Shown one piece after another: positions 35,091-46,543 of a stretch of DNA of 64,000 nt (positions within the stretch are counted from its first letter, which is position 1; every line of letters begins with the position of its first letter). The notes below the pieces were generated by a model, which was not told the origin of the DNA, searched no databases, and saw only the letters and a list, made by a program, of their open reading frames with translations. Origin of the DNA: Lomentospora prolificans. Taxonomy: Eukaryota > Ascomycota > Sordariomycetes > Microascales > Microascaceae. The translations under genes and the position numbers were made by a program. The stretch is from assembly GCA_029532625.1 (NCBI GenBank), contig JARFXM010000008.1, forward strand, positions 2,790,001-2,854,000, written 5' to 3'.

Positions 35091-35699
35091 TCAAAAATAG
35101 GTTGAGCTAAACGTCCCTGGGAAACAGCTGTTCGCCTGTACCCCTGCCTCGATATTGCAAGTCAATTGGTTGGAACCGGATTGCACAATCTGAAGTCCGC
35201 GTCCCGTCTGGTAGACAGTCATGGAGAGGCAGCCGAAATGCTCATCTCTTAGCTTGCGTGATGGCTGATCTCCATGATCTCGTATTACCACCTGCTGGCA
35301 ATACATCGCCGTTAACATGTGTGTATCCAGCGTAATATCCTCTATCAAACGTTTGATTTTGGTTGATTTTGAAACAAGTCTGAGAGCTCTGTAGCATTTG
35401 CTGATCCAAGTTGTAGGTTGGCTAGGAATCAAAAGGATTGTTTCTAGAGCCTCGACCTTCTCCCGGCAACTCAATATAACCCTCATCTGTCCCCTATCGG
35501 TATCTGGCGTCCATGAGTTTTCTGATAGATTTGCTATCGCCGTGGAGAGGAATTCTTGTGTGAGTGGTATGCGAGTCGCGGCATACCGACATGTACGTGG
35601 TAGGCCTTTCGCATCTTGAATGGCGTCATGGACGTTCGTAAACGCGTCGACTAGGCCAATCAGGGCTGAAGCAATGCCGACAGCTTCGAGTCCAGACAT
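35091..35699 (-). CDS. SesA-domain protein (copy 2), shorter tail
   Basis: 202 residues from ATG 35699 (MSGLEAVGIASALIGLVDAF), a near-textbook SesA N-terminus. The frame is open 49 codons further upstream but the sequence there does not look conserved. The body follows the family: HDAIQDAKGLPRTCRYAATR, IPLTQEFLSTAIANLSE, CREKVEALETILL, and KSTKIKRLIEDI. The tail, residues 168-202, starts GLQIVQSGSNQLTCNIEAG, aligned with GYSIVNSGTGTQ of copy 1, but then diverges to SCFPGTFSSTYF. Either it has a worn tail, or an unrecognised final exon replaces the last residues. It is in tandem with copy 1 on the same strand. NLR-type immune or heterokaryon-incompatibility signalling is inferred from the family; no NLR gene is in the window. 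Confidence 0.7.
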   Translation of the reverse strand: MSGLEAVGIASALIGLVDAFTNVHDAIQDAKGLPRTCRYAATRIPLTQEFLSTAIANLSENSWTPDTDRGQMRVILSCREKVEALETILLIPSQPTTWISKCYRALRLVSKSTKIKRLIEDITLDTHMLTAMYCQQVVIRDHGDQPSRKLRDEHFGCLSMTVYQTGRGLQIVQSGSNQLTCNIEAGVQANSCFPGTFSSTYF

Positions 35700-38600
35700 G
35701 GCAGCGATATTTTCGTCAGCCTTGGATGTGCATGTATGATCCGAGGTCAATGATGGCTTGATTTCTTTGAATTGGTCTGCATATTCTTGCTGAGCCGAGC
35801 CGTAAGTCATTGAGAGAGTAGCGGTCGAAATAGAGCCCGTGGGCATTATTATATCAAGACGTGGGGAACAGGAGGATCGCGGCTACTCGCCCTTGACAAC
35901 TACGTCAGGACAGCATTTCTTCTGGATTCCATCGTCAAAATAGCCACGTTTTGGGTTCCTTTAGCCCCCAAAGGCGGGCGAGGCACCTTTGACCGCAGTT
36001 TTAGGCCTTAGCACACACCTTCACACCACTTGCGGTTGGCAATCGAGGCTGTCGCCTTCAGGTCGCTCCAGATGCTATTAGTGCGTCAGAAAAAAGAGCC
36101 GAGATTCCAGCACGATCGATACGGAGACACGATGGCCGTCGACGAGCTAGAGTAGGCGCCTAGCCTAGCTGATTAGGGAAATACTTTTTATTCAGGGTCG
36201 CATCAACAGGCCAATTGACGCCCAAAGGGCGAATTGGGCGAAGCCACTTGCCCACTTGTAGGGCTGGCCAGGCACGCCTCTTCTGCGATTATTTCTGAGG
36301 ATGCGAACGCAAAAGTATAAGTGTGCAAACTGTTCAGTTCCGATTGAGTTATCAAGCTTGCCTCGTTCACGGGGATACAAGGGAAACCTGGACGGTTAAA
36401 ATATCCAATTTGGGAAGCCAAGACACGTAGCAATCCTTTACACTTTCACAAAGCCGTCCTCATCACGAGAAGGCCCTCGACAGTTCCTATGGCCAGCGAT
36501 CGCTATCTAGCGTGCCTTCCCATGCCAATCCCTCCCCGAGGTTTATCCTGAACACGCAGGTGGAGCAGCTGTTATTGTGGCCACCGAGCGAATCGACTAT
36601 CTTGAGCAGCTGCTCTCACGCTAGGAATTTGGCATTAATGCAAAGTTCAATGGAACCTCACCACTGAGTAGAGCAGTATCGGTGGCCGCATTGAATTTGT
36701 GACGCGCTCTTTTTGTTGGTTCCCTCCTAAACATCTCAGCGAGTGATAGAGACGGATGGAGGACACCGATGTTCGCCGCAGCTATGGGTCATTTTGAAGT
36801 GCTCGAGCTTCTATATTATGCGGACGGGCGCTTTCCATTCCATACCAGGAATGGAGCTTGTAACTTCATCTCGTGCTTATCGAGTCCACGTAATCTTTCC
36901 TATCTGTAGTGAGCCAAATTACTATGCCTCGAGCCTGTGATGATGTTAAAGGCTGGTGGCTCTATCTACGGAATACGGTTTAACGGGAAGAAGACAATCT
37001 CTAGTGCGTGCTTTAGACTCCAAGGGGTGTAGACGGCTGGCGTGATGGTTCCCTAGCGCCTTAACCGAGTTCGGGGCTTCAAAGTAGCAGATGCGGTGTG
37101 GGCTGACGAGGTAGCTCATCGAGTGATTGCTCAGCGGATTGTTGCGCACGTCATCGTTAATATGTGGGAATTTCGATCAGGCGTTTGGTGGCGTGCGTAG
37201 CCTGATATCGTAACGGGCAGATGGGGCGTCCCTATACGGTTCTGCGGTATTGAACAAAGAATACGGTGGCTCTTTTTTGGATCAATTTGAAAGAGGGTGT
37301 GTATTGATCGAATTCTCAGGCCCACACATCGGGTCGTCGTAAAAAGGGGTTTCGTTCCGAATCCGGCTGACCAGAGACTTTTTCAGGTGCCGAAGTACGA
37401 CACCTGTCAGCCGTGGAAACCGTGTTCCAGTGACGATATCATGGTATCCTAGACGAAAAAGTGCGCGAGATTTTGGTCAGCGTGGGTGGCCCCTTCTGGC
37501 GCGGCCTCAAAGAATGGCCCCCGGCTCAGCCCCGGCTCAGCACTGGCCCAATGGCCTGCTCAGGCTGCTCAGTCCCGAAGAAGAAAATGGAAATTAATGA
37601 GGGCAACTCGTGCGTAACGCAAGAGGCTGTTGCGGCGATTACACTTGTACAGCCATCAGACTAGTTTTGTAAATTCACTCATTGGCGTCTCCCCCGGCGT
37701 ATACAGGCCATGTAAGACTTCCGCGGCCGTACCATTCATATGGTAGGGATTTGAGAGGTTGACTATCCACCTTTGATACCTCACATGGCGGCCGAGAGCG
37801 GGGTTGGAGAAGGCCAGAGTTCGTTGTACAACTAGAACGATTGTACGATCAAGTCAGATGGGACGCACAATATAAACCTCGAGCGGCCTAATGGAGGCAC
37901 GAAAACGCCCTGCGATAAGGCTTCAGTTGCATTATATTACCTCGATATGCGGAATATAAAGGCAGACGCCCCGGCATATCGCATAGCCTATCTCGAACAT
38001 CCTGCCTCTCATCGACCTGCCGAATCCCGACTCTAAGGTGATAGCCCCCTACGTTGGAGTGTTAACCACGGTAGCGATCAGTCCTCCAATGATGATGGAG
38101 CCATAAAAACTTCCGAGATCACCGCAGTAAGTATTCGCCATTTCTCTCTCCAGGTCCAGGCCTTGAAAGTCTTTTTTAAGGTATAATTAGGGTTTTATAA
38201 GGCGGATTCAACAGTGATTGAGTCCCAGTTCAACCGTTTGGATATCATTTCCGAAGCTTATGGTCTGTCAGCGGGCGGATGTCGACACTCTCGCCGGTGA
38301 GTTACTCTTCGAGAGCCAGCCCCGGCCAGCTCAACAACACGCCACCTGCGAGTAACCTGGGGATTCGATCAAGAGCATGGCCAACAAACTGCGTCCAGGT
38401 TGTTTACCTTAACAGCAGGTATGGATCCACTTTAAGCTTTCAACGCGCAGGGTTGTTTTTCGCATTACGAAGTCCGAGTGTACAACTACTGGCACCACGA
38501 GTAGAAAAGCAATAGCGGCCGGACCTTGACATCCTAGGGCAAGTGTTACGACTAATCACGTCAAAAACATACACAATCACAACTCACCTTCCTATTTGAC

Positions 38601-38756
38601 AGTACCGGGATTAAGAGAACATCCTATTCATCTGTAACCCATCATGATAAACTCGGCCTTCGCTTCGGAAGCGAGGATCCCTATCATAGCAAGCGAGGCG
38701 ACCGAAGTATTACAGACCATGCCAAGACCTAAGAAACCTTCAAAATTCAAATTCCT
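35700..38756. other. Gene-poor region with an ankyrin relic
   Basis: 3 kb with no intact gene. One ankyrin-repeat remnant is readable (listed separately). A short direct repeat, CCCCGGCTCAG twice, lies around 37519-37540. Confidence 0.45.
36706..36899 (+). pseudogene. Ankyrin-repeat relic
   Basis: One frame reads SLLNISASDRDGWRTPM, directly followed by FAAAMGHFEVLELLYYADG. This is one ankyrin unit: D-x-DG-x-TP, AA-x-GH-x-EV-x-ELL. Stops close the frame on both sides and no second complete unit is visible. It is probably the last readable piece of an ankyrin protein. Fungal NLRs often end in ankyrin repeats, so it might derive from an NLR partner of the SesA genes 1 kb away, but that link is speculation. 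Confidence 0.5.
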
Positions 38757-41445
38757 TTACCACTGTATATCTCCATAATACGTCTCATAGTTTACATTGA
38801 AACTCCAAGGGTAGCACGTTGGAGCCGTCTGTTCCACATTGCCGTTGTGTTCACCAGAAGGAGTTAGAGTTCGATAGCCGTGGACAACTATTATACAAAC
38901 CAACGTGTCAGTGCCCCGGTAAATGATAGAGGAGACTTTTCAGGTCCTTACCTTGCTGTACTGATGAAATGGCGCTGTCCAAAAGACCTTGCGGATACTC
39001 CATGTCGCCAAAAGCTGGAACCTCCGTGTCGAAAATTGTCCCAAAGTCAGGGGAGTCGGAGAGCATCATGTTATCAGCTATAGCCGACGAAGGCGGGTGA
39101 GGCCAGAGTGGATGGTCTTGTTGCTCGCTTTGAATCATATCAACCGCTTGCGCCACGGCTGGCTGTGCCTCGCGCGAGGTCATCGTAGGAGTGTCTTGCC
39201 CATCCGAATCAGGCTGTGGCTCCGCGAGCAAGCATTTCATTTCTTCAGCGCTGACAAGCTGTAAGAGATCTCTTAGGATCTGCGCCGTTTGGCTCCAAGT
39301 AACATTATGTTGGAAGCCAAAGCGACCGGCCACTTTGATCAGGCGCGCCAAGCCGCGCTTTGACTCTTGCGCTTGGTCTGAAGAAGGGCTGAGAAGGCTA
39401 AAGATGCCAAGCATAGCACCGGCCGCGAAACACCAAACCCCGGCGTATGAGATGGCGGGCGTATTTGCTAGAATACAGAGGAGGTCTGGGTATCTGCCGA
39501 TGAGCGATATGCGGAGAGCCGCTTCCCAACACTGTGATCGACTTAGCTGCCTGAGGTTCGCAGCAGTCGCTGACTGTCGGCTCAGGTTCACCGTGGAAGG
39601 GCTGCTCCTTGAAGAGGTCTCCTCGAGATTGTAGCGGAATAGAGGGCGGAATAATGTCAGTCGGAGGGAGTCGTAAGTCAGCTGTAACGATAGGGCCTGC
39701 AGGCGCAGGACTCGATCAGTCGAGTGCTCGGTCTCGTGGGTGCTACGACTAGCCTTGAAGCCTAACCTCAGTTCCGAAGGCAAGCTTTTCTCCCACGAGA
39801 CTAGGCGGCGGTGTATATCTAGTACATGTTTCGAAACCTCGTCTGGGGATCGGAGCGGGTTGGCGGGGTCTAAGGGGCGGCAGATACTATAGAGTTTCAA
39901 TCTGAGCTCGTGGTAGGTGAATAGTGTCACACGCTTGCTTTGCCTACCCTCTTTGGCAGGAAGGAGGTCGTAATCCATGGGACGAGGTGTTTGAACTTCG
40001 CAATCACCACGGACCATGACCGGTTGCCCCTGGACAATTGATGAGAACCTTTGAGAGAGATGCCATTAGCCTCGCGGACATGTTTTCAACCAGAGGGCCA
40101 GAGAGAAGTGTTTAATACCTATCGCCAGTATACAGATACCACCAAAGACGCCTCCTCATTTCACGGTCTGTGTCACTAGTTCCCGCCCAGTCCGCTTCCT
40201 TGTCAAGTCCTAGCGTTTGAGCAGCGCGAACCGCCGCCGAAAATATCACAAACGCTCGGCGCGGCCGGCGCGAGGGTGCGTAATACAGTGCAAGGAGGCA
40301 GGACATAATTATCCAGTCGGTGGTGCACTCCTCGAAGGTGTCCAAATAGTTCTTCTCCACAGCGCTCATTAGTCGCGCCTGTAGGGACGCAAGGTCGATG
40401 TGTGCCGGTATTCGCGACTTGTCTTCGGGCGGGAGGTACTGGATCCCAGAGCTGAGGACGAGGAGAAAGCTCATCAAGAAGGGCCTATCCCGCTGGCGAC
40501 ACACTTGCGTGGCCATGATCTGTTCAAGGCGGGCCTGAAAGGTGGAAGGATCTAAGAAGGGCGCGTACCAGTGAGCCGCGGCGAAGTGAGATGCGACGAG
40601 TAACTGTACCACGTCGGGTGGAGGGATATCAGTTCCGATTATCCTAGAGATATGGTGGACTGAGGGGTTGTCGAGTTCCTGGGATCTGTTGCCGGGCAAG
40701 GCGTCCGTCTGGGAAACAATGGGGGTCCCATGGTGGTGGTGCTTGAAAATCTAGTGGCATGGAAAAATCAGACAACAGCTACGCTTGCGATGGACTACAT
40801 GGAGATGAAAACGCACGTGTTCTACGATGCGGAACGTTGTAGTCTCGTCTTGAACAGCGGCTAACTTCTCTGACCGCTCCCGATGGCTAGGATCTGGCTC
40901 TGGGGTAGAACAGTCGTAAGGGAGATCAGAGAATTTGCGTTTGCCCCGAGGGGGAGGCGGTGACGTTGCTATGGGCGTGCTTCCGGTATCTGAAGCGCTA
41001 ACCTTGGGGGGAGGGGAGAGAACCAAGAGTGAGCACAGGATATCGTAAACGCTTGCTGAGGTGTGGGAACAGTAGGGGGGGACAAACACGCACGAACCTT
41101 TCCGAGGATGGGCGCGTCGCCGGGATAGTGGCTGCGAGAGTGAGAGTAGATGGTAAACACTCGGCTTCAGCGCGGACGCAAAGCTGGCATGGACGTTCTA
41201 AATCACACTGCAGAACGCATATCCAGATTAGCAATTGCCAAGGCAGAGAGGCCACCATTCCCAGCCGCTGGGCACCTGCATGTTCCATTGGGACAGGTTG
41301 TTGAGGCGCGGGACGTAATCACCTTCAGCTTCTGGCGGCGGCATCGGACGCAAGCATTGCGCACCCTCCCGCGTCGCATGCCAGACGTACGCGGGCGTGC
41401 CGGCTCTGTAGCCGGGGCCGCCTCTAATGGCCTGGGCTTGAGCAT
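38757..41445 (-). CDS. Zn2Cys6 fungal transcription factor
   Basis: Six exons on the minus strand: 41323-41445, 41094-41207, 40817-41002, 40119-40750, 38952-40048, 38757-38887; 760 residues. The start MLKPRPLEAAP is the first ATG before the zinc cluster. The cluster is split by a 115-base intron: CVRCRRQKLK | CDLERPCQLCVRAEAEC (Cys 32, 35, 42, 48, 51, 58). A fungal_trans regulatory domain follows, with HFAAAHWYAPFLDPSTFQAR, MSCLLALYYAPSRRPRRAF and RRRLWWYLYTGDRF (the last spans a splice). The final exon, past a GTAAGG donor, supplies a coherent C-terminus, ETYYGDIQW. It is a DNA-binding regulator in the nucleus; targets unknown. Its closest neighbour is a HAD hydrolase on the same strand 0.55 kb upstream. 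Confidence 0.9.
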
Positions 41446-41998
41446 CAATGGAGATTTGGACCTGCCAGCCACTGTCTTGTTTATCTATGGAGCATTGGAT
41501 GGCAGGACAGGGAGTCGATACGGGCAGAATTTCCCCTTCCGACCCGTCGAGTTGGATTGAGATTGGATTGGATCAGAGTTGCGGGGTAGTCGGGGTGGAT
41601 TACTTTGATGAGAAACATAAGAATATTAGGAATAGTCCGAGTTTGTGTAGAAAACCGGGTCGTCGGGATTAACAGGAGACGACCTTGGTGGTACACAAGA
41701 CGACGCTAGAACGAAGCCGGCAACCATTCTTTGGTCTGTCGAGGTTGGGAACACGCGGGGATTGCCGGGGCGCCAACCAGAGCCCGCGAGACATGAGACT
41801 AACCAAACAAGGTAATTCCTACGAGATAGGCTTGGCGCCAGCGTTGTCGAGGCGCAAGAGTCTCTCAAGCATGGGTCAGTAATACCCCAAACACGAAGGA
41901 TACCTAGGCAAATTTCCCCGCACTAGAGAAGCGAAGCGAATTAGGCACACAGAGCGCTGAGGAACAACAAGGTGAGAAGAGATGCTGCTCCCCATCAC
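41446..41998. other. Intergenic region
   Basis: Promoter of the zinc-cluster factor and 3' flank of the HAD gene. No coding signal. Confidence 0.4.
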
Positions 41999-42811
41999 CT
42001 AAGAATCGCTCTTATCCTCCCCGACACCCAGTCGCCGCGCCACCTCGACGAAACCTTCCTCACCCAACGACACCCAGACATCAACCCACCGTCGGGCCTC
42101 TTCCACCTCGTCTCCAGTACAATCCTCCTCGCCCAGCCTCTCCACGTAGATGGTTTTCATACCGCAGCCCCTCGCAGCATTGAGATCTCTCAAGTGGGCC
42201 GCAACCAGGGCAACTTGATCAGTCGGGAGACCTAGCTTTTCGGCTGCTCCGTTATACACCCTCGGGTTAGGCTTGTACGCGTTAAAGTCTGCCGCTGATA
42301 TGATTACTTGGAACTGGCCATTCACCATTTTGTTCAAGTCGTTCAGCAGTTCCGGGTTTCCGTTTGACAGAGTTGCCGTTGTATATCTTGAGCCGAGCTT
42401 GCGAAGACCCTGAGCAGAGTCGGGCCATGGTACCAGCCGATGCCATACGAGACTCAACTCTCGGGCCTCAGCGTCGGTGTAGACATCGGAGAGCTGCCAC
42501 TTGTCCAGGAGCTGCAGCAAGCTATCGTAGTGATGGGTATCAATGTCCTTCCACGGAGTGTGCCCTGGTACAAATGTCGAAGTGAATTGTCCATAGGAGT
42601 CGCGCCACTGTTGAGAAAATTGCTCGGAATCGTGTCGCGAAAGGGCCTTGAGTCGGCCCCGCAGCTGCTCGGGTAGATCGGCAGCCTGGGCTTTAGCGGT
42701 CCATGATGCGTATACTTCAGCGACGACCGTGCTGCGCCAGTCAACGGACGTCCCAAATACGTCAAATACAAGGGCACGAACGTTCTGAAGTGGTAACGAG
42801 CCGTTGGCCAT
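41999..42811 (-). CDS. Haloacid dehalogenase-like hydrolase, type II
   Basis: Single exon, 270 residues from ATG 42811 (MANGSLPLQNVRALVFDVFGT). Motif I is VFDVFGT, with the nucleophile Asp17. Motif II is TATLSNGN (Ser, Asn). Motif III is the Lys in FNAYKPNPRVYNGA, and motif IV is the region VALVAAHLRDLNAARGCGM. The order and the DVFGT variant match L-2-haloacid dehalogenase-type HAD proteins, which displace halide or phosphate through an Asp ester. Cytosolic; no signal peptide. The true substrate in fungi is generally unknown. Its neighbour, a zinc-cluster factor on the same strand, may or may not control it. Confidence 0.9.
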   Translation of the reverse strand: MANGSLPLQNVRALVFDVFGTSVDWRSTVVAEVYASWTAKAQAADLPEQLRGRLKALSRHDSEQFSQQWRDSYGQFTSTFVPGHTPWKDIDTHHYDSLLQLLDKWQLSDVYTDAEARELSLVWHRLVPWPDSAQGLRKLGSRYTTATLSNGNPELLNDLNKMVNGQFQVIISAADFNAYKPNPRVYNGAAEKLGLPTDQVALVAAHLRDLNAARGCGMKTIYVERLGEEDCTGDEVEEARRWVDVWVSLGEEGFVEVARRLGVGEDKSDS

Positions 42812-43944
42812 GATTGATAGAGATAAGCTTGGTTTGGGACTGAAAGCTGCACGATTCAAACAGACGATGATGCCATTTGGAGGGGCTGATGATGAATATA
42901 TCCATCATCCAAATCACATGCAATTCCCGCATTACAAGTTGTGGGACCGCGGTTGAATACCAACAGCCAAAATGACCAAATCAGATATACGTGAGCTTTC
43001 ATGGAGGTGATGCATCTAACGATCGCTTGGATCGGCCGGTAGCTCTTTGACTCATTTTTCTTTCCGATGGGAGCTGCTGAAGAGCGAGCGCGGACCAACG
43101 GCAATTTATTGTCGGTATCCCTCGGAATACGAGGTAAGAGGGATCATGGGTTATAAATATCGATAAAAGCGTCGGATCGCAAAAAAGACTGATTTTTTAG
43201 AGTGAAAGCGAACGAAACCAATCAGTTATTAATAAAGTATAGAATACAGGAATAGTAGACCGAGGACATCTTTCCAACATCAACGGCGGACCTGGTAACG
43301 TTTTATTACCTATACGGACTTGTGTAGACTATTAGACACGTATTATCCTACTTTATGTTTAGTGTACGAAAATATCGGCAAAGAGGACGCTGCCCGGTCA
43401 ATCAACACTCATATTCGACCCGCAGGTCATCTTGATGGTGAAGAGCGGGCTATGCGTCAACTGGACAGTGATAAGCAGGCCTTCGTACTGCATCCATACG
43501 TCGAGCGTGGCCCAGACGCCTGTGACCAAGAACAGATTCTCCGGATTCCATTCCGGTTAAGGCTGGCAGCAATGGTGTCTCTGTCGGCGTTCCTTGTGAA
43601 ACATCGCTAAACCTGACGTTTAGCATCAATTACCTCCGGCGGACGATTACTGCAGCAAGGGAGAGGCTAGTTCAGATTACCTGGGCGGGAAAAAAATTGT
43701 GTGATGGAATAGGTGCAAACGTAAACGGGCTACTCGCTTATACTGAAGCTCCAGGTAACAACTCACTTTGTGCAGGCGTAGTACGGCCGGGCGAATAGTT
43801 TGACTTGAATGACTATGCGAGGACCCAACTCAACACCCGCATTCATCCGCGACCCAAAAGAATTCCTAAAAACCAATCACGCGACGACGCGGTTGCTTCA
43901 ATTCCTCTTAAAATCCCATATATCCTTAGCAAATTCTTCTCATA
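42812..43944. other. Intergenic region
   Basis: 1.1 kb between divergent features. No recognisable gene; the stretch 43320-43610 is open but shows no domain. Confidence 0.4.
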
Positions 43945-44229
43945 ATGGGTCGCTGGTCACATCTGGACACTGATGAGGAGCGCTTGCGCCAGGGCATGAA
44001 GTGCGTGGGCTACGACGTTGATACCCAGACCTACACCATTCTCGATACTAGCGACCTGACCTACTGGGAGATTGCGCCGGGCGCCGGTACGGGAAGTTGT
44101 TTCGATTTGATAGGAGAAACTGCGGGAAAGAGACAGGCAGCGCAAGATGATGCAAAAAGTGACTCAAAAGAACGATGGGGACGACTTGGGAACGACTTGG
44201 AGAGCCTGATCCAAGATCCAAAGCTCTAA
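43945..44229 (+). pseudogene. N-terminal fragment of a LysM-associated fungal protein, frameshifted
   Basis: 94 codons from MGRWSHLDTDEERL. The first 45 residues (GMKCVGYDVDTQTYTI, then YWEIAPG) are the conserved start found in a fungal family whose members often carry a LysM (chitin-binding, CBM50) domain further on. After APG the family expectation, as I recall it, is a RYGKL-like stretch. Here that stretch exists in another frame (RYGKLFRF), so one base appears lost near 44083-44090. The predicted C-terminus after the shift is out of family, and no LysM follows downstream. So it is probably a truncated relic. It could still be expressed as a short protein. Confidence 0.5.
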
Positions 44230-44924
44230 TTACAACGAACGGACACGAATGTGACACAGTAACCAAGGGTAGATCTCCTGACAGCGTGGTGATTGAGGAT
44301 GAGGAGTAGGCATTTAAGCTCGCGGGCGATTGATGCACCCGAACACGAAGGTCATTTGTTATGAGATGGCGAAATTGGAATAACTGGAGCAGGGTCATAG
44401 CCTTGGTTGGTTGCGAACGATTCTCAACGAGCAGAATAAGTCGGGTATCCTTCATGGTCAGATTGGGAACATCGTTCGGAGTGGATTAATTGCTACATCT
44501 ATTGATAATTATTGCCACGAGATCGTTAATATTCCGGGCCTCATGGTGCTAATGTCCGATGCCGGGGCGGTGACTCTTGCCAGGTGACGGACAGTGATCG
44601 GAACGGGACGTCATGTTCCGACGAGTTCCGGCCCTTCCGGACACAGCTTGAACCATCAGTGGATAACTTGCGGTCAATGTCAGCCACTTGCATATCCGCT
44701 AGACGTCCACTAGTTGGGCTTCCCCGCAGCTGGCGTCTTCGTAATGATATGAGATTTTGACTGAGGATTTATAGCCGACCACACGCGCATAAACCGTGAG
44801 TATTTTCCCTACGTCTTTTCGAGTACCCAAACAACTTTCGCTGAGCGCTGCTCTTTGTAACTCATTTTTCGACTGTCTAGGCAGCATTTCATTGAAAACC
44901 GTCCTCCGATCCCCCATAGACGCC
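44230..44924. other. Intergenic region upstream of the SDR
   Basis: Contains a TTTATAG-like element near 44768-44774, about 150 bases before the SDR start, and several CCGGACA/TTCCGA elements near 44620-44645. No coding signal. Confidence 0.35.
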
Positions 44925-45833
44925 ATGGCGCAATCGTTTGAAAGTGGAGGCATAGCAGTCATCACGGGTGGCGCTTCAGGAATCGGTCTGGCGCTTGCGA
45001 AGAAATGCCACGGATATGGCATGAGTGTAATTGTGGCAGATAAGAACGAAGAAAGCCTTGCGTCCGTCAAGAAGAGTATTGGCGATCGAGTTACTACAGT
45101 CAAGCTCGATGTCGGACGCCTCGAGGAATGGGCGTCATTGAAGACCACCATCGAGCAAGATTTTAATGGTGAGTCTCTCGAACCTTTTCTCTTGTGCTCC
45201 AAACGCTCTAATATTACCTTGTGACAAGGTCGTGTGAATATCTTAGCCCTCAACGCCGGCATGGGTGTAAGGGGAGCTTCGTGGGAAGACCCAGCTGCCT
45301 TCCAGAACACCCTGCAAACTAATTTCATGGGCGTTGTCAACGGTATTTCCACGTTTCTTCCCGTCGTGAAGGACACTGCCGCGTCTGGAAGCCACACCGC
45401 GATTATTATTACGGGATCGAAACAGGGAATCACAAATCCTCCGGGTAACCCCTCTTACAACGCGTCCAAAGCGGCGGTGAAGTCCGTTGCGGAGCATCTC
45501 AGCTGGGATCTCCGCGCTGAGGAGCGCATTTCGGTCCATTTACTCATCCCGGGCTGGACCTATACGGGAATGACGGGTAACCGGCCCGGCGCTGACTCTA
45601 CGAAGCCAAACGGTGCCTGGTGGCCGGAGCAGGTGGTTGACTACCTCGAGAGCAAGATGAAGGACGGCCAATTTTGGGTTCTGTGTCCGGATAACGAGGT
45701 GACGGAGTCTTTGGATAGGAGGAGGATGCTGTGGAGTGCGGGCGACGCTGTCGAGGGCAGGCCACCTCTCAGCCGGTGGAGGGAAGACTGGAAAGCGCGC
45801 GCACAAGAGGGAATTGATAAGATGGGCCAATAA
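44925..45833 (+). CDS. Short-chain dehydrogenase/reductase (SDR)
   Basis: Two exons, 44925-45168 and 45229-45833; 282 residues from MAQSFESGG. The intron (60 bases) interrupts the Gly codon of FNGRVNIL. Classical SDR motifs: cofactor loop ITGGASGIGLA, the Asp in LDVGRLEEW, structural NAG, catalytic Ser in ITGSKQG, and YNASK (Tyr-x3-Lys). After the active site, HLLIPGWTYTGMTG gives the PG motif. A basic or acidic pattern for NADP or NAD preference cannot be settled from ADKNEE (Asp suggests NAD). Cytosolic. Similar proteins reduce or oxidise small alcohols or ketones. No pathway context. Confidence 0.92.
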
Positions 45834-46543
45834 GCGCTGCTACTGCCGTCTATTGCGAGTTGAAAACCCTGGTATATACTCGATAATACTCTAGACTATT
45901 CTCTAGCGTGGGCAAATTAACTTAAAAACTCTACCGTCGAACATAGTGTTGTGATGGGTATCGCTGATGCTCGCGCTACTTGGCGCGTTGCAGGGTATGA
46001 TTCTGCGCGAGCAAAACAGAGCATTCGAATCGACACCAACACTGATCTATTGTATCTCTTAAAGTGGTTCGCGAAATCAAGGCTGTTTGTCGCTATTTAC
46101 TTGTCATCGAATAGACACCAAAATTGCGGACCCGTCTCATTCCCTCCCGTCTGCAACCTTGGAGCGTTTATTCGACAACACAACTTCCGCGCTTCTCCTC
46201 TTCTCCACAAACGTCCATAAATCCGGGGAAATCTTCATAGGCGGAGATCAGCGATGCGACGTACGCAACGTGCGCATCACGGAGAATCTGCCCATTCAAT
46301 TTAGCCTATAATAGTTGTGCCTAAAACACAGACAATATCATTAATGCAACCATTTTGATGAACTGATGACTAACGCTCCCTCGCATTTCGACGTCGTTGT
46401 CCTTCTGGGAAAAGTTCCTCGTACAATCTTCATCTTGGCGATGTCATGGTGGTGAGGTCAACTACTATGAAGATAATCTCGACTTGGAGATCTTGCTTGG
46501 CAATTCTTGGAATACTGTGAGACCTGAGTAACAACCAACAACA
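45834..46543. other. Intergenic region
   Basis: 3' flank of the SDR and promoter of the UstYa-like gene. No coding signal. Confidence 0.4.

Noticed and set aside
37519..37545. Direct repeat CCCCGGCTCAG.
   Set aside because: Only two short adjacent copies; no mobile element features around it.
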